Assembly: GCA_949152475.1 (NCBI GenBank)
Contig: OX424561.1
Span: 18,594,481-18,658,480 of the forward strand
DNA length: 64,000 nt
Reading direction: 5' to 3'
DNA from: Terebella lapidaria
Taxonomy: Eukaryota; Annelida; Polychaeta; Terebellida; Terebellidae
Part shown: piece after piece, positions 1-11,766 of the stretch
Layout: every line of letters begins with the position of its first letter
Position numbering within the stretch: the stretch's first letter is position 1
Position numbers and translations under genes: made by a program
Notes under the pieces: generated by a model
The model's database searches: none
What the model saw: the letters and a program-made list of their open reading frames with translations, nothing else
What the model was told of the DNA's origin: nothing

Positions 1-313
1 CTGAGTTGCATCTATCATATTCATAATCAAAGACATGGGGATATTAATATTCTGTGATATATATTATTTCAAGATTTGTGAAAAGTTCAAGAATTAGTGG
101 TTGTTGTGAGGTTGTTGCTATGGTAACCAGAACACACCAAGTCCCTATGATGTTGTTTGCATAAGGCTAGATGCTTTTTCATACTTGTTTGATTAATTTC
201 AATCAACTGTGGGTCTTTCTTTAAATATATTATTATCAAAATATATATCTTGCAATTTTGCTAGAATAAATGCCCGGCGTGGGACAATTTTTCAGGTCTG
301 GCGGTCAAGAGGT

Positions 314-570
314 TAACATGGGAAAGTACAATTTGGGTTAAAATGGCCCACTTTGTGAATGTGTTCACTTCTTGAATTAACTTCTTGAAAAAGGTCAGAA
401 TTTAACATGGGAAAGTACAATTTGGGTTAAAATGGCCCACTTTGTGTGCAACTATACACAACATGGGTGCATTAGAGGAATTTTATGCATCAATAATTAA
501 GCGAAAGTTACTGATCAGATTTCGAGAAAACGATTCGCTTGGAAATTCGCCATGGCAATACGTCATGCCT
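314..570 (+). repeat. Degenerate relic of the hairpin-ended composite family, with a local duplication
   Basis: A stretch of about 45 bp beginning TTAACATGGGAAAGTACAAT occurs twice (about 314-358 and 402-446). The following text (a 'gcattagaggaattttatgcatcaa'-like run, then a 'cagatttcgagaaaa' run) matches the inner part of the complete elements at 4284-5941 and 44930-46358. No terminal hairpin is present, so this is a truncated and rearranged piece. The family link is by eye. Confidence 0.45.
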
Positions 571-1821
571 ACAAACCCCTAATACTCATATTTTCTAAAT
601 ATATTTTCTAAACTAAAATCGAATATCATAACTAATGGCGGTCGAATGCGTTTGTGACCAATGTACACTGCATGGTGTCAATTATTCAACACATATCCCT
701 ATAAACAAATGTGTTGTACTGGCTATGAATTCACTTCTTGAGAAATCCAAAATTTACATAGGATCAAATGTGAATGACTCAATTGTTTCCCAAATATTTT
801 TTGATTCTCGTCATATTGGCTGCAAGTGTCTAATAAAAGTCAATATCGTGATGCATAAATTAGTCCAGTTCCAAAGGCGACGTATTGGCCACTCGTAAGC
901 AATCAACCCATTTTATTGTAAAAATAACCGAATGTATTGTCATCTTCCGATATATGATCATTGAAATTCCAAAATCTCATCATGTATTTTATTGACAATA
1001 TCGGTGCAAAAACGATCTACATTCAACATTTGAGAGGTTATTCACCAGGTCTACCTTTGTGTCCCTTTTATGGGAATACATCATCGAGAGAAATAGTTGA
1101 AAAATATTTGACATTGACTTCTTAAACTTTTTTTTATTCAGAATGAGAAATGAATACATGATATTAAATCAGTTTAAACCCTTCTTCAAACACAATGATG
1201 CAAATCGTTATCTGAAAGCTGTGATATACCAATAAGTGATTTCAGCCAGAAATTATAAATAAGGAATTATGTTATTATTCCTGTTATATTTATCCACTAT
1301 GGGAATGTTCCTGTGATTTCACTGAATTAAACACAGCTGGAACCATTACATTTTATACAAGAAAGAGCGCATACTGCATATTCTGAAGGTGACACAAACT
1401 GCATTAGGCGAAATTAGTCAGATACTGCGGTTTGTAGGGTAAAATATGTTTTATATGTTTTCCCGAACATGTGTTTTAATAAAACAATGGACTCGCCAAA
1501 TTTTGTTCGGGTAGACAGCGATCCTGAAACTGACTACTGAGTTACAGTCATAATCACATGTGGTGACCCTGACCATGATATCAATGATGGTATTGACAGA
1601 TGGTACTCCTCATGATGATGCTGTAGAAGGTAGATATTGGTTTGACAATCGAAGCACACAGCCTTATTTCTGGTCATTCCCTAATCAGATCCACAGTTTT
1701 AATCTTCCTTAACTCATCGAAACGCCCTCATCATAGCAGTCCTCTATTGATTAATTAATAATTATTATTATATTTTTTCATTCATTCATTCATTTACCCA
1801 ATACAACTACCAGACCTTGAC

Positions 1822-2340
1822 TTGTTCCTTGATGACGGCATTGTCGATGACGAGATGGCAACTGTTGAGATGACTGATCTTGACAAAAATGTCGAGAATG
1901 CGGATAATAATAAATCCTCCAATATTATTGGTTATTCCCCACACAATCCCACTCACCTAATTCTCTCGTTCGTTTTACCAGAACTCAACGTGTTCCCTGA
2001 TGACAGCATGGCTGGTGACAAAATGACAAATGCTGTGATTAGTGATATTGAAAAAAGTGTGGCTTTTCCTCATCACAGTCGAATTACCCAGATTTTGTTG
2101 AGTTCCCTCACACACAATTGCACAAATATTTTTCAAAAAATCTTGTCTAATGTATTTAATTTAATTTTGTTGAACATTTTAGTCAATGATTCGGACGGTA
2201 TATGTGACAGTAGCAGGGCTGTTAGAAAGGCTATTCAGATGGACATCGACATATCTATGAGAGCACACAAAATATCCAATAAAATCCTTTTCAACAATCT
2301 AAACGAACTTTTGGCGTTATTTTCCATAAGAACAGAATAA
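1822..2340 (+). CDS. Doubtful 172-codon open frame with an internal repeat; no recognised family
   Basis: The frame is open for 172 codons; the first codon is TTG and the first ATG is near 1855. Two segments resemble each other: one starting FLDDGIVDDEMATVEM and, about 60 residues later, one starting FPDDSMAGDKMTNAVI. Each is preceded by a pyrimidine-rich stretch ending in CAG (near 1810 and 1980), which could be a 3' splice acceptor. The two units could therefore be duplicated exons rather than one frame. The composition is acidic, with no signal peptide, membrane span or known motif visible. It may equally be a chance frame. I assign no function. Confidence 0.15.
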   Translation: MFLDDGIVDDEMATVEMTDLDKNVENADNNKSSNIIGYSPHNPTHLILSFVLPELNVFPDDSMAGDKMTNAVISDIEKSVAFPHHSRITQILLSSLTHNCTNIFQKILSNVFNLILLNILVNDSDGICDSSRAVRKAIQMDIDISMRAHKISNKILFNNLNELLALFSIRTE

Positions 2341-2420
2341 GCACAGACCACGAATATGAACCCAGTACCATGAAGGCTTGCAATCAAAACGCCATGGGAC
2401 AGAGGTTCTTCATCACAAAT

Positions 2421-3837
2421 GAGACAATCAGAGATTGCAGACCCTCGCCCTTCAGATTTAGTCACTAAAATTAGGCGATAATTGAGAGTTTTGGTCTTAA
2501 GACCATCGGTTGTACGCCATACGATTGGGAATTGGCAAAAGAAAAATACAAAAATAGGTTGAACATTTAATATTGATTAGAACCGGAGTTATAGTCAATT
2601 ATGTGATTTTATTTTTTCAGTTGCCATGGCAACCGTTTTCACCCGATTTTGGCAAAATTTGAAAGGGACTGAGCCATTACCATAGCACTCCAGCCCTATA
2701 AATTTCGAATCTATCGAACCGTTTGCCTTTGAGTTATGAGCGCAGACATTTGCACTGAAACGTCGCTGGCCAAAAATAACCGAAATCGTACCCCAAATTT
2801 TTCGACATCCGGCGATAATGGAGAGTTTTCGTCGTACGACCATCGGTCGTACACCAAACGATCGGGAATTGGCCAAAGAAAAATACAAAAATAGTTGGAA
2901 AAATTAATATCAAATAGAACCGGAGTTAGAGCCAATTATGTGATTTTCTTTTTTTCCGTTGCCATGGCAACCGTTTTCATCCGATTTTGGCAAAATTTTG
3001 AAGGGTCTGAGCCACCATCATAGCACTCTAGTTCTATAAATTTCAAATCGATCGGACCGTTTGCCTTTGAGTTATGAGCACAGACATTTGCACTGAAACG
3101 TCGCTGGCCAAAAATAACTGAAATCGTGACCCCCAATTTTTCGACATCGGGCGATAATGGAGAGTTTTCGTCGTACGACCATCGGTCGTACACCATACGA
3201 TCGGGAAATGGCCAAAGAAAAATACAAAAATAGTTGGAAAAATTAATATCGAGTAGAACCGGAGTTAAAGCCAATTATGTGATTTTCTTTTTTCCGTTGC
3301 CATGGCAACCGTTTTCATCCGATTTTGGCGAAATTCTGAAGGGAATGAGCCAGCACCATAGCACTCTTGCCCTATAAATTTCAAATCGATCGGGTCGTTT
3401 GCCTTTGAGTTATGAGCGCAGACATTTGCACTGAAACGTCGCTCGCCAAAAAAAATTGAAACCGTGACCCCCAATTTTTCGACATCGGGCGATAATGGAG
3501 AGTTTTGGTCGTACGACCACGGGCCATATATCAGATGATCAGGAATTGGCCATAGAAAAATACAAAATTAGTTAAAAAAATTTATCTTGAATAGAACCGG
3601 AGTTATGGTAAATTATAGATTTTTACATTTTCCGTTGCCATGGCAACAGTTTTTGTCCGATTTTGACCAGATTTGAGGAGGACCGAGCCACTGAGATACC
3701 GCTTCATCCCTATAAGTTTCATGTTGATCGGACCATTCTCCTTTGAGGTATGCGCGCGGACAGACAGACAAACAAACAGACATACAAACGGACAGACCCA
3801 ATTGCAATACCCTCTGCCCCTATCGGGGCGAGGGTAA
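2421..3837 (-). mobile_element. Satellite-bearing composite element, family 1, copy 1 (four ~338-bp units)
   Basis: One end starts GAGACAATCAGAGATTGCAG, followed by ACCCTCGCCC. The other end is a GACA/CAAA-rich microsatellite followed by a hairpin (CCCTCTGCCCC, TAT, then GGGGCGAGGG) and TAA. ACCCTCGCC thus appears at both ends in inverted orientation. The interior is tandem units about 338 bp long. A perfect GTTGCCATGGCAAC palindrome recurs at 2620, 2958, 3296 and 3634, exactly 338 bp apart. Short frames in the units look like by-products of the repeats. The layout (short inverted termini, microsatellite, tandem core, terminal hairpin) resembles Helentron-associated (HINE) or bivalve 'pearl' elements; that class assignment is inference. 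Confidence 0.75.
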
Positions 3838-4044
3838 CGAGAGTGCCAACAAAGCTAGAGAGGGTAACGATTTATTTGATGTGAACGATACGGTGCAGGT
3901 GTTCAAAGACACAGAACAGTCCCAGTACTATCCAGTTCGAGAACTGACAATGTATGCATGAAAAAGATCGTCACACATGTGTAAAAACAGGTCCGCCTGG
4001 CTACTCACAACCCAAGTCATTCACATCTAGGACTGCCACATTCA

Positions 4045-4081
4045 AAGCAAGGGAATGGTATGAGAATACCATTCCTTGCTT
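4045..4081. repeat. Short hairpin
   Basis: AAGCAAGGGAATGGTAT is followed after four bases by its near-perfect inverse complement ATACCATTCCTTGCTT. The stem is 16 bp with one bulged G. Flanking sequence 3838-4283 contains nothing else I recognise. Confidence 0.6.
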
Positions 4082-4283
4082 AATTTGTTAAAACTAATTC
4101 GCTAACATAAATGAATAGCGAATCACACATGCTCAGTACAGGTTGCGATACACACTTTTGTCCATGTCATTAGTATTTTTTCGACAGCATGATTTTACAG
4201 TTTAGAATGTCATATTTATATTTCGCCTTGAAAAATCGTTGGTATTCACTTTTATGTGCACGACATGAAATCCATGGCGAAAA

Positions 4284-5941
4284 TTAGCTCAAGGGTTGAA
4301 ATAGATTACCGGACAACTTCATGTTTTAACATAGCAGGTGATATTTGACCTGTGCTATGACCTTGAAAATGAGGTTAAAGGTCAAATTCAGTCACCAGAG
4401 TTTTCAGCATACCGGTATATCATTTCCTATATGTCCACAATTGATTTCTAAGCTGTAAAGTCAATAATCAGCCAGATATAAACCATTTTGAGTAAATGAT
4501 TCTGAAAATGAGGTCAAAGGTCAAATTCAATGTCATCAAAATATTCGGCATATATCATTTCCCATATGTCCATAATTGATTTCTAACCTGTAAAGTTGAT
4601 AATAAGCGAGATATTTGACATTTTGTGCAAATGACCTTGAAAATCAGGTCAAAGGTCAAATTCAAGTCATCAAAATATTCAGCATATATCATTTCCTATA
4701 TGTTCACTATGGATTCCTAAGCTGTAAAGTTGATAATAAGTGAGATATTAGCCATTTTGGGCTCTGACCTTGATGATAAACCCAATGTCAAATTCAAGGT
4801 CACCAATCCTATTAAGTCAATAGAGAAGCTAAATATTAGCCATTTTGTCCTTTGACCTTGAAAATGAGGTCAAAGGTCGAATTCAAGGTCATGATAATAT
4901 TCAGCATATATAATTTTCTGTATGTTCATAATTGATTCCTAAGCTGTAAAGTCGATAATAAGCTAGATATTAGTCATTTTGTCCTGTAACTTTGAAATTT
5001 AGGTCAAAGGTCAAATTCAAGGTCACGGGAATAATCTGTATATATCATTTCCTATATGTTCATAATTGATTCCCAACCTCTAAAATTGATAATAAGCATG
5101 ATATTAGCCATTTTGTTCTGTGACCTTGAAAATTAGGTCAAATGTCAAATTCTAGGTCACGATATTATACATAATATATCATTTCCTATATGTTGACAAT
5201 TGATTCCTAAGCTGTAAAGTCGATAATAAGCGAGATATTAGCCATTTCGTCCTGTGAAATGAGAAGGTCATGAGAATATATATCATTTCTTATATGTCCA
5301 CAATTGATTCCTAATCTTCAATCTCAATATTGAGTGAGATATTTGGAAAATGTGTCCCATTATAAAGCATGGGGGAATTTAACATGCGAAAGTCCTGTTT
5401 GGGCCGAGTTTCGGGACAAAATGGCCAACTTCGAGCGATTCAAGGGTAATGAAACATACATTCACAGGGGTACATATGAGGAATGTTATGCATCAATAAG
5501 AAGAAAAGTTATCGAACAGATTTTGAGAAAATGACCGTCCCAAATTGGCCATTTTTGGTAAAAAAAATGGCCGACATTTTGGAAAAATCGCGAAAGAAAA
5601 CTAAAAAAATACCTCCTCCTCGAAATTTTTTAAAGGCATTTTTGTGCAAAACTCAGAAAGACTTGACCGTTAACTTTAAAGATAAAATTGTTTACGGACG
5701 ACGGATGTACGTGCGAACGGATGGGCATTACGGGCAGACCCAATGTTAAATTTCCTATCTCAACTTTCCCCGTAAGTCCTGAAAATATCCCTGTAAAACA
5801 GAACTTTCGGCTTAAACCATAGTTAGGGGCATTTTCAGCTTTTCTCCCCCTAAGCGTTCCCCGTAAACCATTCTGGTATGCCCGGCTAGACGGACGCAAC
5901 GCCATGGCAATAGGTTTCGGACCATAGGTTCGGTAACCTAA
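4284..5941 (+). mobile_element. Hairpin-ended composite element, family 2, copy A
   Basis: The left end begins TTAGCTCAAG and leads to ATTACCGGACAA. The right end is a hairpin of the TTATCGGACC-ATA-GGTCCGGTAA type (here slightly mutated) ending in CCTAA. Between them lie tandem units of about 134 bp (about 4340-5330) with a TGACCTTGAAAATGAGGTCA-like core. Direct-repeat AGGTCAAAGGTCA occurs at 4511-4523, 4646-4658 and 5001-5013. A segment near 5400-5700 (AAAATGGCC, GAGAAAATG) is shared with the other family members. About 140 bp (5750-5890) not seen in other copies interrupts the microsatellite before the right end, and may be a further insertion. No protein of its own is visible, so it is presumably non-autonomous. 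Confidence 0.7.
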
Positions 5942-6319
5942 TATATGAAGAACAGCTTAAAACCAGCTGGACTATGTGATGATGTTTCACTGGCAAACGT
6001 GTTATTGTCGTTGGTCTGGGGCGAGCATGAGGACCACTTGCGCCAGAGCCTGGTGTAGTTTACTTAGTAGCTTCTTGACCTCTCCTTAGTATTTAAACAA
6101 ACTCACTCACACATGTCTCATCGCCACATTTTAAAAAAATGTCTTTCAACGTCTTTTTTAGCCCTCTCCCCTGGATCCGCCTATGATGAATGTATTTCCG
6201 CCTTCCTATAAACAGTATTTCCATTCCACAATCCTTTAATTTGAGTACATCCATGACAATTATCACAAAACAAGAAAATGGTGACATTTGTTTTCAGAAT
6301 TATAGTATAATTTGTACAT

Positions 6320-6715
6320 TATGGAGGGGAAAACTCAAAAACGAAAGTCATGATTTGCGGTGTAAGCCAAGGCTCCGTACTTGGTCCATTATTTTTTTCA
6401 TAACACGAAGAACGATCTACCTGACATTCTTGAAAAGCCCAACACAATTTTATTCGCAGACAACACACCAATTTGTATGTCTTCTGAAAATAAAACCGAG
6501 CTATTTTGATACTATGAACTCCGAAATCGACCATTCAACATTGTTCAACAGGTTGGTTTAAAGCAAATCAGCTATCACTAAATGTATCCGAAACGAATTG
6601 GATGTTGATATCTAACAACACGAACGCAATTGTGAATGACAGTTTGCAAATTAATCTATCAGGTCAAACCATCAGTTCGAAATGTGTAATGTGTCAGGGG
6701 GTATATATTGGCGAG
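6320..6715 (+). pseudogene. Decayed LINE reverse transcriptase fragment
   Basis: Read across frames, the sequence gives CGVSQGSVLGP, then NDLPDILEKPNTILFADNTP, then a frame reading WFKANQLSLNVSETNWMLIS. These match the conserved GVPQGSVLGP, FADD(T) and 'WF..NKLSLN..KT' blocks of LINE reverse transcriptases. The catalytic FADD reads FADN and there are frameshifts, so this is a dead fragment. The short repeat of TATTC units near 7420-7435 could be a LINE 3' tail, but the link is uncertain. Confidence 0.7.
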
Positions 6716-8416
6716 TTATTTAGTTAATATCTCCAAATTATTACCACTATCAATGGGTTTTTTTCAAGTCGCGCATGCAGATATCGAATGACCCGTGATG
6801 TTGGGGTTTGAGCAAGATTCCATGTTTTAATCCTATGACTAGATTTTGTGGAAAATATTCGTTCAGAACTAATAAGTTAATGAATATTTGAGACGCTTGG
6901 AGTTTTCTAGTTAAGACACAGAATTTTTATTACTGATATTGACGGAAGACACTGACCTGGTAGTAATGATATTTGGTCTGAAATATTAAAATATTTTGGG
7001 CGGCAGGGATGATGTGGCATCAGGAGGGGACAACCATTGGGTCGTCAGCGACCGGAGAGCGCCTAGTTCGATCGGTAGCGATTGTATTTGTGTTTCGTGT
7101 ATATGAGCGGGTATGTGGTTGGCCGGGATAGGGGTTTGGTGGGAAAGGGAGGGGGTAGTCATAATAAGTAGCGTGTACAAGGTTGTGCTTGTATCATTTT
7201 TTTCCACGATTGTACGATGGTTTATTCTTTATGTTCCTTTTCGTAAAGCAATGAGTAGCTCAACGCACAATTGAATGTAAATATGCACATTTATGTCCAA
7301 AAAAAAATCAATGTTGATCTTATAGTCTATTATCGACTTCCAACTCATGACCTCGAACTATGTAACTTTGTGCTTTATGTTTTCGTTTTACTTTATTTCT
7401 GCCACAGTTCTAAATAAGTCCTATTCTATTCTATAGTTGAAATGATATCAAGTACTATTCGTTCCAAATATGAGATCAATGAAAAATTCTTAAATGCACA
7501 AGAATTACTTCCTTTCCATGGGATGACCAAGACATTTTCCATTTTGGTGTATAACGCTGAGTTTGTCACCAATACAGTGCAAATATCGAGATTATTTTCT
7601 GTTGCATGCCCACTCTACTCCATGAGTATATTCATCATCCCATTATAATATTTTTCAGATAGACATATATATACACCTGGATACAACTCACAGATTTTAC
7701 ACTTCCATGCGTCGGTCATTCTATGGATGCAATATGAAATGTTATTAAAATTACGCTCATGTTAATTTGTACATACAACTGTACTTAGTTGTCGTCAATC
7801 AGAAAGTGAAACAGATTGCACCGGATATATATGGTCCCTAATCCTGACAATCAATATCGCCACACTTTTCTACTCTGCCAAGATGACAGTGATTACACTG
7901 GAGAAAAGACAGTATTATTTCAGAGTACACCACTATGAATGGTTGTACATTATATGCTGTTTTATTTTTTTACAAACATGAGCCTTTTGCGCACCGTACA
8001 ACCATGTATGCAACTAATGATATCTCATAATATGTCTCAATAATTCAGAATATTGTGATAATAGATGGAAGGTATAATCACATTTTTGCGAGTGGGCTAC
8101 AAGTGATAAATAATTGCAAACAAACTGTAGGACTGAAGTTGTTTGAATATGTTTTTTAATACAGGACTGAAGTTGTCTTTGGGTGAAGTTGTTTATCACA
8201 AAATGTTTTGGGTACATATTCATAACTGACTCGTCAATAACGAGCTTTGTAAGTGGAATATAGATCTATGGATCCATGGATATAGAATCAGTTGATCTGA
8301 ATAAATTGGGTTTATTAGCAATAGAAAAACGTTTTATAACCAATGTTAGATTTACTGCTGCTGGTTTGCAGTTTTCGGCCAATTAAAAAAAGAAAAGAAT
8401 CAATAATGAAACAATA
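6716..8416. other. Unassigned intergenic sequence
   Basis: No supported gene. A G-rich stretch lies near 7000-7160. The region 7200-7440 looks like the 3' end of a retroelement: an A-run followed by a TATTC microsatellite. Nothing else is recognisable. Confidence 0.35.
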
Positions 8417-8640
8417 AATTCACCCATTTTCGCTACCGTCCTATTAAAACGGCCCTTTTGTTGTTTCCTAATGGGATAAAAGACAACTATGTGCCAGGTT
8501 TGTGGCAAAGAGATATCAATTCTGTCATTTGCAACCCAAACATTTTCATTTAGTTAAACAAATCGGTCTACATACACATATTTGTTTGCTGTACGCAGCA
8601 AATGTTAACTGTACGCAGCAAACCAACGTATATAGACTTG
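8417..8640 (+). repeat. Left arm of a ~220-bp inverted duplication
   Basis: The reverse complement of this stretch aligns by eye with 10230-10399 continued at 11710-11755. Shared text includes 'aaatatgtgtatgta', 'gatatctctttgcca' and 'tttttatccc'. A local GCTGTACGCAGCAAA motif is repeated here (about 8588 and 8611). In the other arm, element C (10400-11709) interrupts the homology at the point corresponding to about 8460 here, so this arm preserves the empty site. The arms flank about 1.6 kb that contains element B. Confidence 0.65.
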
Positions 8641-8876
8641 ACTGTTGATAGTTTGTTGTCTTTTGTAGAGTATGGTGAGGACGAAATTGAGCCTTAGTAA
8701 ACAAAAAGACGAGTCATATTAGGAAAAATTAAATATACCTTTCAGAGGTCACACCCGTCGAAGTTATTCACATGGTGTTAGCAATCCTAGATCATGTATA
8801 TGTAGATAGCTACACACTCACGTAATGATAAATCACTAAGTCCATAAAATTCCGTAAAATGTCATAAGACACTTAA

Positions 8877-9962
8877 TTAGGTTACCGACCCTATGGTCCG
8901 ATAACCTATTGCCGTGACGTTAGGTCCGTCGTCCGTCCGTCCGTCATCGTCGTCGTCCGTCCACATTTTTATCTTTAAAGTTTACGGTCCAATCTTTCTG
9001 AAAATTTGCGAAAAGATACCCTAAAATAATTTGAGAAGGGGATATTTTTTAGTTTTTTTATTTTTTATTTTTTTTCAAAATGGCGGCCGTTTTCGTCGAA
9101 AAACGGTTAAATTTGAACTTTGGCGGCCATTTTCTCAAAAACTGTCTGATCAGATTTGAGATTTTTGTTTGAAAAGATTCTCCTTATGTACCTCTGTGAT
9201 GTGTATAAGTTTGGTTGCCCTTGAATCGCCAGTCTGCATATGGCGGCCATTTTGAAATTTTGACGGGTAGACAAAAAAAAATTTTTTCGGCCCAAATCGC
9301 ATTACTATCCATTTTGGGTCATTTCTAGACAAATTTTTTTTTTCACCCTTTGAAAACAATTTTGGACTTAGAAAATTTTCGGCACTTTTTTCCTTCATAA
9401 TGGGAGCTGTCAGGACTGTACTCATAGAACGCTTGAAGATAGAGCTTAGAAATTGGCACTTCCAAATGGGAAGTCATATATGGCCACTTGTGTGGTGACC
9501 TTGAATTTGACCTTGGATGACCTTGAAAGGTCAAAACAGCCATTTCGGGGTCAAAAGATGCCCAGATTCGCCTCTAAAGATGAAATGCTTGCAGATAGAG
9601 CTCATGTTTGCATAATGAACATATAGGAAGACATATATGGCACAACTAATGATGACCTTGAACTTGATGTCAGATGACCTTGAGTGCCAAATGTCTGACT
9701 CGGAATGTGTAAATTGACCTGAGCGGCCTAAACGATTCAACCCAGATATATCTTTGTATTATGAACATATAGAATATCAAATGCTGCACACTTACATGTA
9801 ATGGTGACCACGAAGTTCACACGGATGACCTTATATGGTAAATCTCAAGGTCATAAATATGTTCACACTCTCAAGGTCTGTAAATCACAAGGTCTGTTAC
9901 CTGCCAATGCTGCCATGGCCAAACCAAAATTGTCCGGTAACCTATCTTAGCCTTTGGGCTAA
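8877..9962 (-). mobile_element. Hairpin-ended composite element, family 2, copy B (reverse orientation)
   Basis: The 5' side on the plus strand begins TTAGGTTACCGACCC-TAT-GGTCCGATAACC. This is the inverse of the right-hand hairpin of copies A and F, and is followed by a CCGTCGTCCGTC microsatellite. The 3' side ends GTCCGGTAACC and then a perfect small hairpin TTAGCC-TTTG-GGCTAA. The interior contains TGACCTTGAA/AAGGTCA motifs and 'ggcggccatttt' blocks that other copies share. No transposase is visible. Confidence 0.75.
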
Positions 9963-10229
9963 TTTTATTCATGTATGCACGTACTTTTCCATAAAACGCA
10001 GGAAGATTATGCTTACTGACAGCTGCAATAAATCACGTGTGTTTGATTATTTAGATAAATCTATTTGAGTAGATCATGCATCCCTCACCCCAATACATCA
10101 CGTACTCGAGCTCACAAATGCCCACAACTACTAACACAAGAGACGAAATTATTCTTCAAATGATATCACAGAGAATACCCATGACTCGACAATGAAATAT
10201 ATATATATAATCGCATTCATGATCACCTA

Positions 10230-10399
10230 AGCCAACTGGTTAACTGTGTGCAGTTAGCAATTGGTGCTTACAGCAAATATGTGTATGTACATCGATTTGT
10301 ATGACTAATTGACAATGTTTGAGTTGTAAATGACGGAAAGGATATCTCTTTGCCATGAACCTGGCTCACAGATGTTTTTATCCCGTTCAGAAACAAACA
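10230..10399 (-). repeat. Right arm of the inverted duplication (interrupted by element C)
   Basis: Inverted counterpart of 8417-8640. Homology stops at 10399 and resumes at about 11710 ('aaaagggccc... cagtagcaaaattgggtga'). Element C therefore landed in this arm after the inverted duplication formed. Confidence 0.65.
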
Positions 10400-11709
10400 T
10401 AGCACCAAGGGTGCTGTAGCTTACCGGCAATCATGTGAATTGCATAGAATACTGAATACATATAAATTGTTACACTGGTGTTAAAATCAATATGTTAAAA
10501 CATCTTCGTAATTGTTGATAGGAACTCATTTTCTGTATGGACTATAATACGAAATCATGCTACATCATGAAAGATTTTTTTCGTCAATGACAAATTTTCA
10601 CAGACAGTCGATTCAAAGGCAACAAAACGTATACACATCACAAACGTACATAAGGATAATCTTATTAAATTTTCTAAGCCGAAACATTTTTCAATTGCCA
10701 AAAAAAAAAATATTTTTTTTTGCTGGAAATGGCTCAAAACGAATAGTGTATAGTATATGATTTCCCATTCAATGTGAAAGTTTATTCTGCATAGCTCCCA
10801 TCATGAAGGAAAACTTAGGTGAAATTTTCCAAGTCCAAAACAATTTTCAATGGCTAAAAAAAAATTTTTTTTTTGCTGGAAATGGCTCAAAATGAATAGT
10901 GACTCGATTTGGGACAAACAAATTTTTTTTTGCCGACTCGTCAAAAAATCAAAATGGCCGCCCCACGCAGACCGTCATTTCAAAGGCAACGAAATTTATA
11001 CACATCACAAAGGAACATAAGGAGAATCTTATACATGAATTCGAGGAAAACTGTCTGAATAGATTTCGAGAAATAGACCACCAAAGGCAAAATTCATCGT
11101 TTTTTCGACAAAAAAGGTCGTTTTGACCTTTCAAGGTCATTGAAGGTCAAATTCAAGGTCACCACTCAAACCGCAATATATGATATCCCATTTGAATGTG
11201 TCAATACTTAGGCTCTATCTTGAAGTGTTCTATGAGATTACTCTGCATAGCTCCCATTATGAAGGAAAAATTGGGTGAAATTTTTTCCCAAAAAAATTTC
11301 AATGGTCAAAAAAACGACCCGTCAAAAAATCAAAATGGCCGCCACATGCAGACCGGCGATTCAAGGGCAACGAAACTTATACATGTCATAGAGGTACATG
11401 GGAGGAATGTTTTGAAACAAAAATCTCAAAACTGATCAGACAGTTTTTGAGAAAATGGCCACCAAAATCCAAACCTTGCAATTTTTCGTCAAAAATGGCC
11501 ACCACATCGGCAAAAACGATTCAATCAAAAAATTTTTTAAAAAGGTGTTTGGATATTGGCCTAAGGTATGTTCTGACAAATTTATGGGGAAATTCATCAT
11601 GCCAAAAAAAAGTTACAGACCCGGACGGACGACGGACGACGGACGACGGACGGACGACGGACGAAAAACCACGATAATAGCTTATCGGCCCAAGGGGCCG
11701 GTAAGCTAA
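10400..11709 (+). mobile_element. Hairpin-ended composite element, family 2, copy C (AGCTTACCGG subtype)
   Basis: The left end has the hairpin AGCACC-AAG-GGTGCT followed by GTAGCTTACCGGCAA. The right end has a GACGGACGAC microsatellite and then the hairpin AGCTTATCGGCCC-AAG-GGGCCGGTAAGCT, ending TAA. The same layout as copies A, B and F is seen, but with AGCTTACCGGC in place of AGGTTACCGGAC, hence a subfamily. Internal blocks such as 'cgtcaaaaaatcaaaatggccgcc' occur twice (about 10940 and 11318). The uninterrupted counterpart near 8460 supports both boundaries. Confidence 0.75.
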
Positions 11710-11766
11710 TAAAAGGGCCCTTTTTATCAAGACAGTAGCAAAATTGGGTGATTTTAGCAAGGGATA

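Larger units (their letters stand above)
1..2420. other. Unassigned AT-rich sequence
   Basis: No convincing gene, RNA or complete mobile element is visible here. It holds a probable relic of the hairpin-ended composite family (314-570) and a doubtful repetitive open frame (1822-2340), both listed separately. A CATT simple repeat lies just upstream of that frame, near 1778-1795. Confidence 0.4.

Noticed and set aside
6190..6561. 123-codon frame as a gene
   Set aside because: Part of it is a decayed LINE reverse-transcriptase fragment read partly out of frame.
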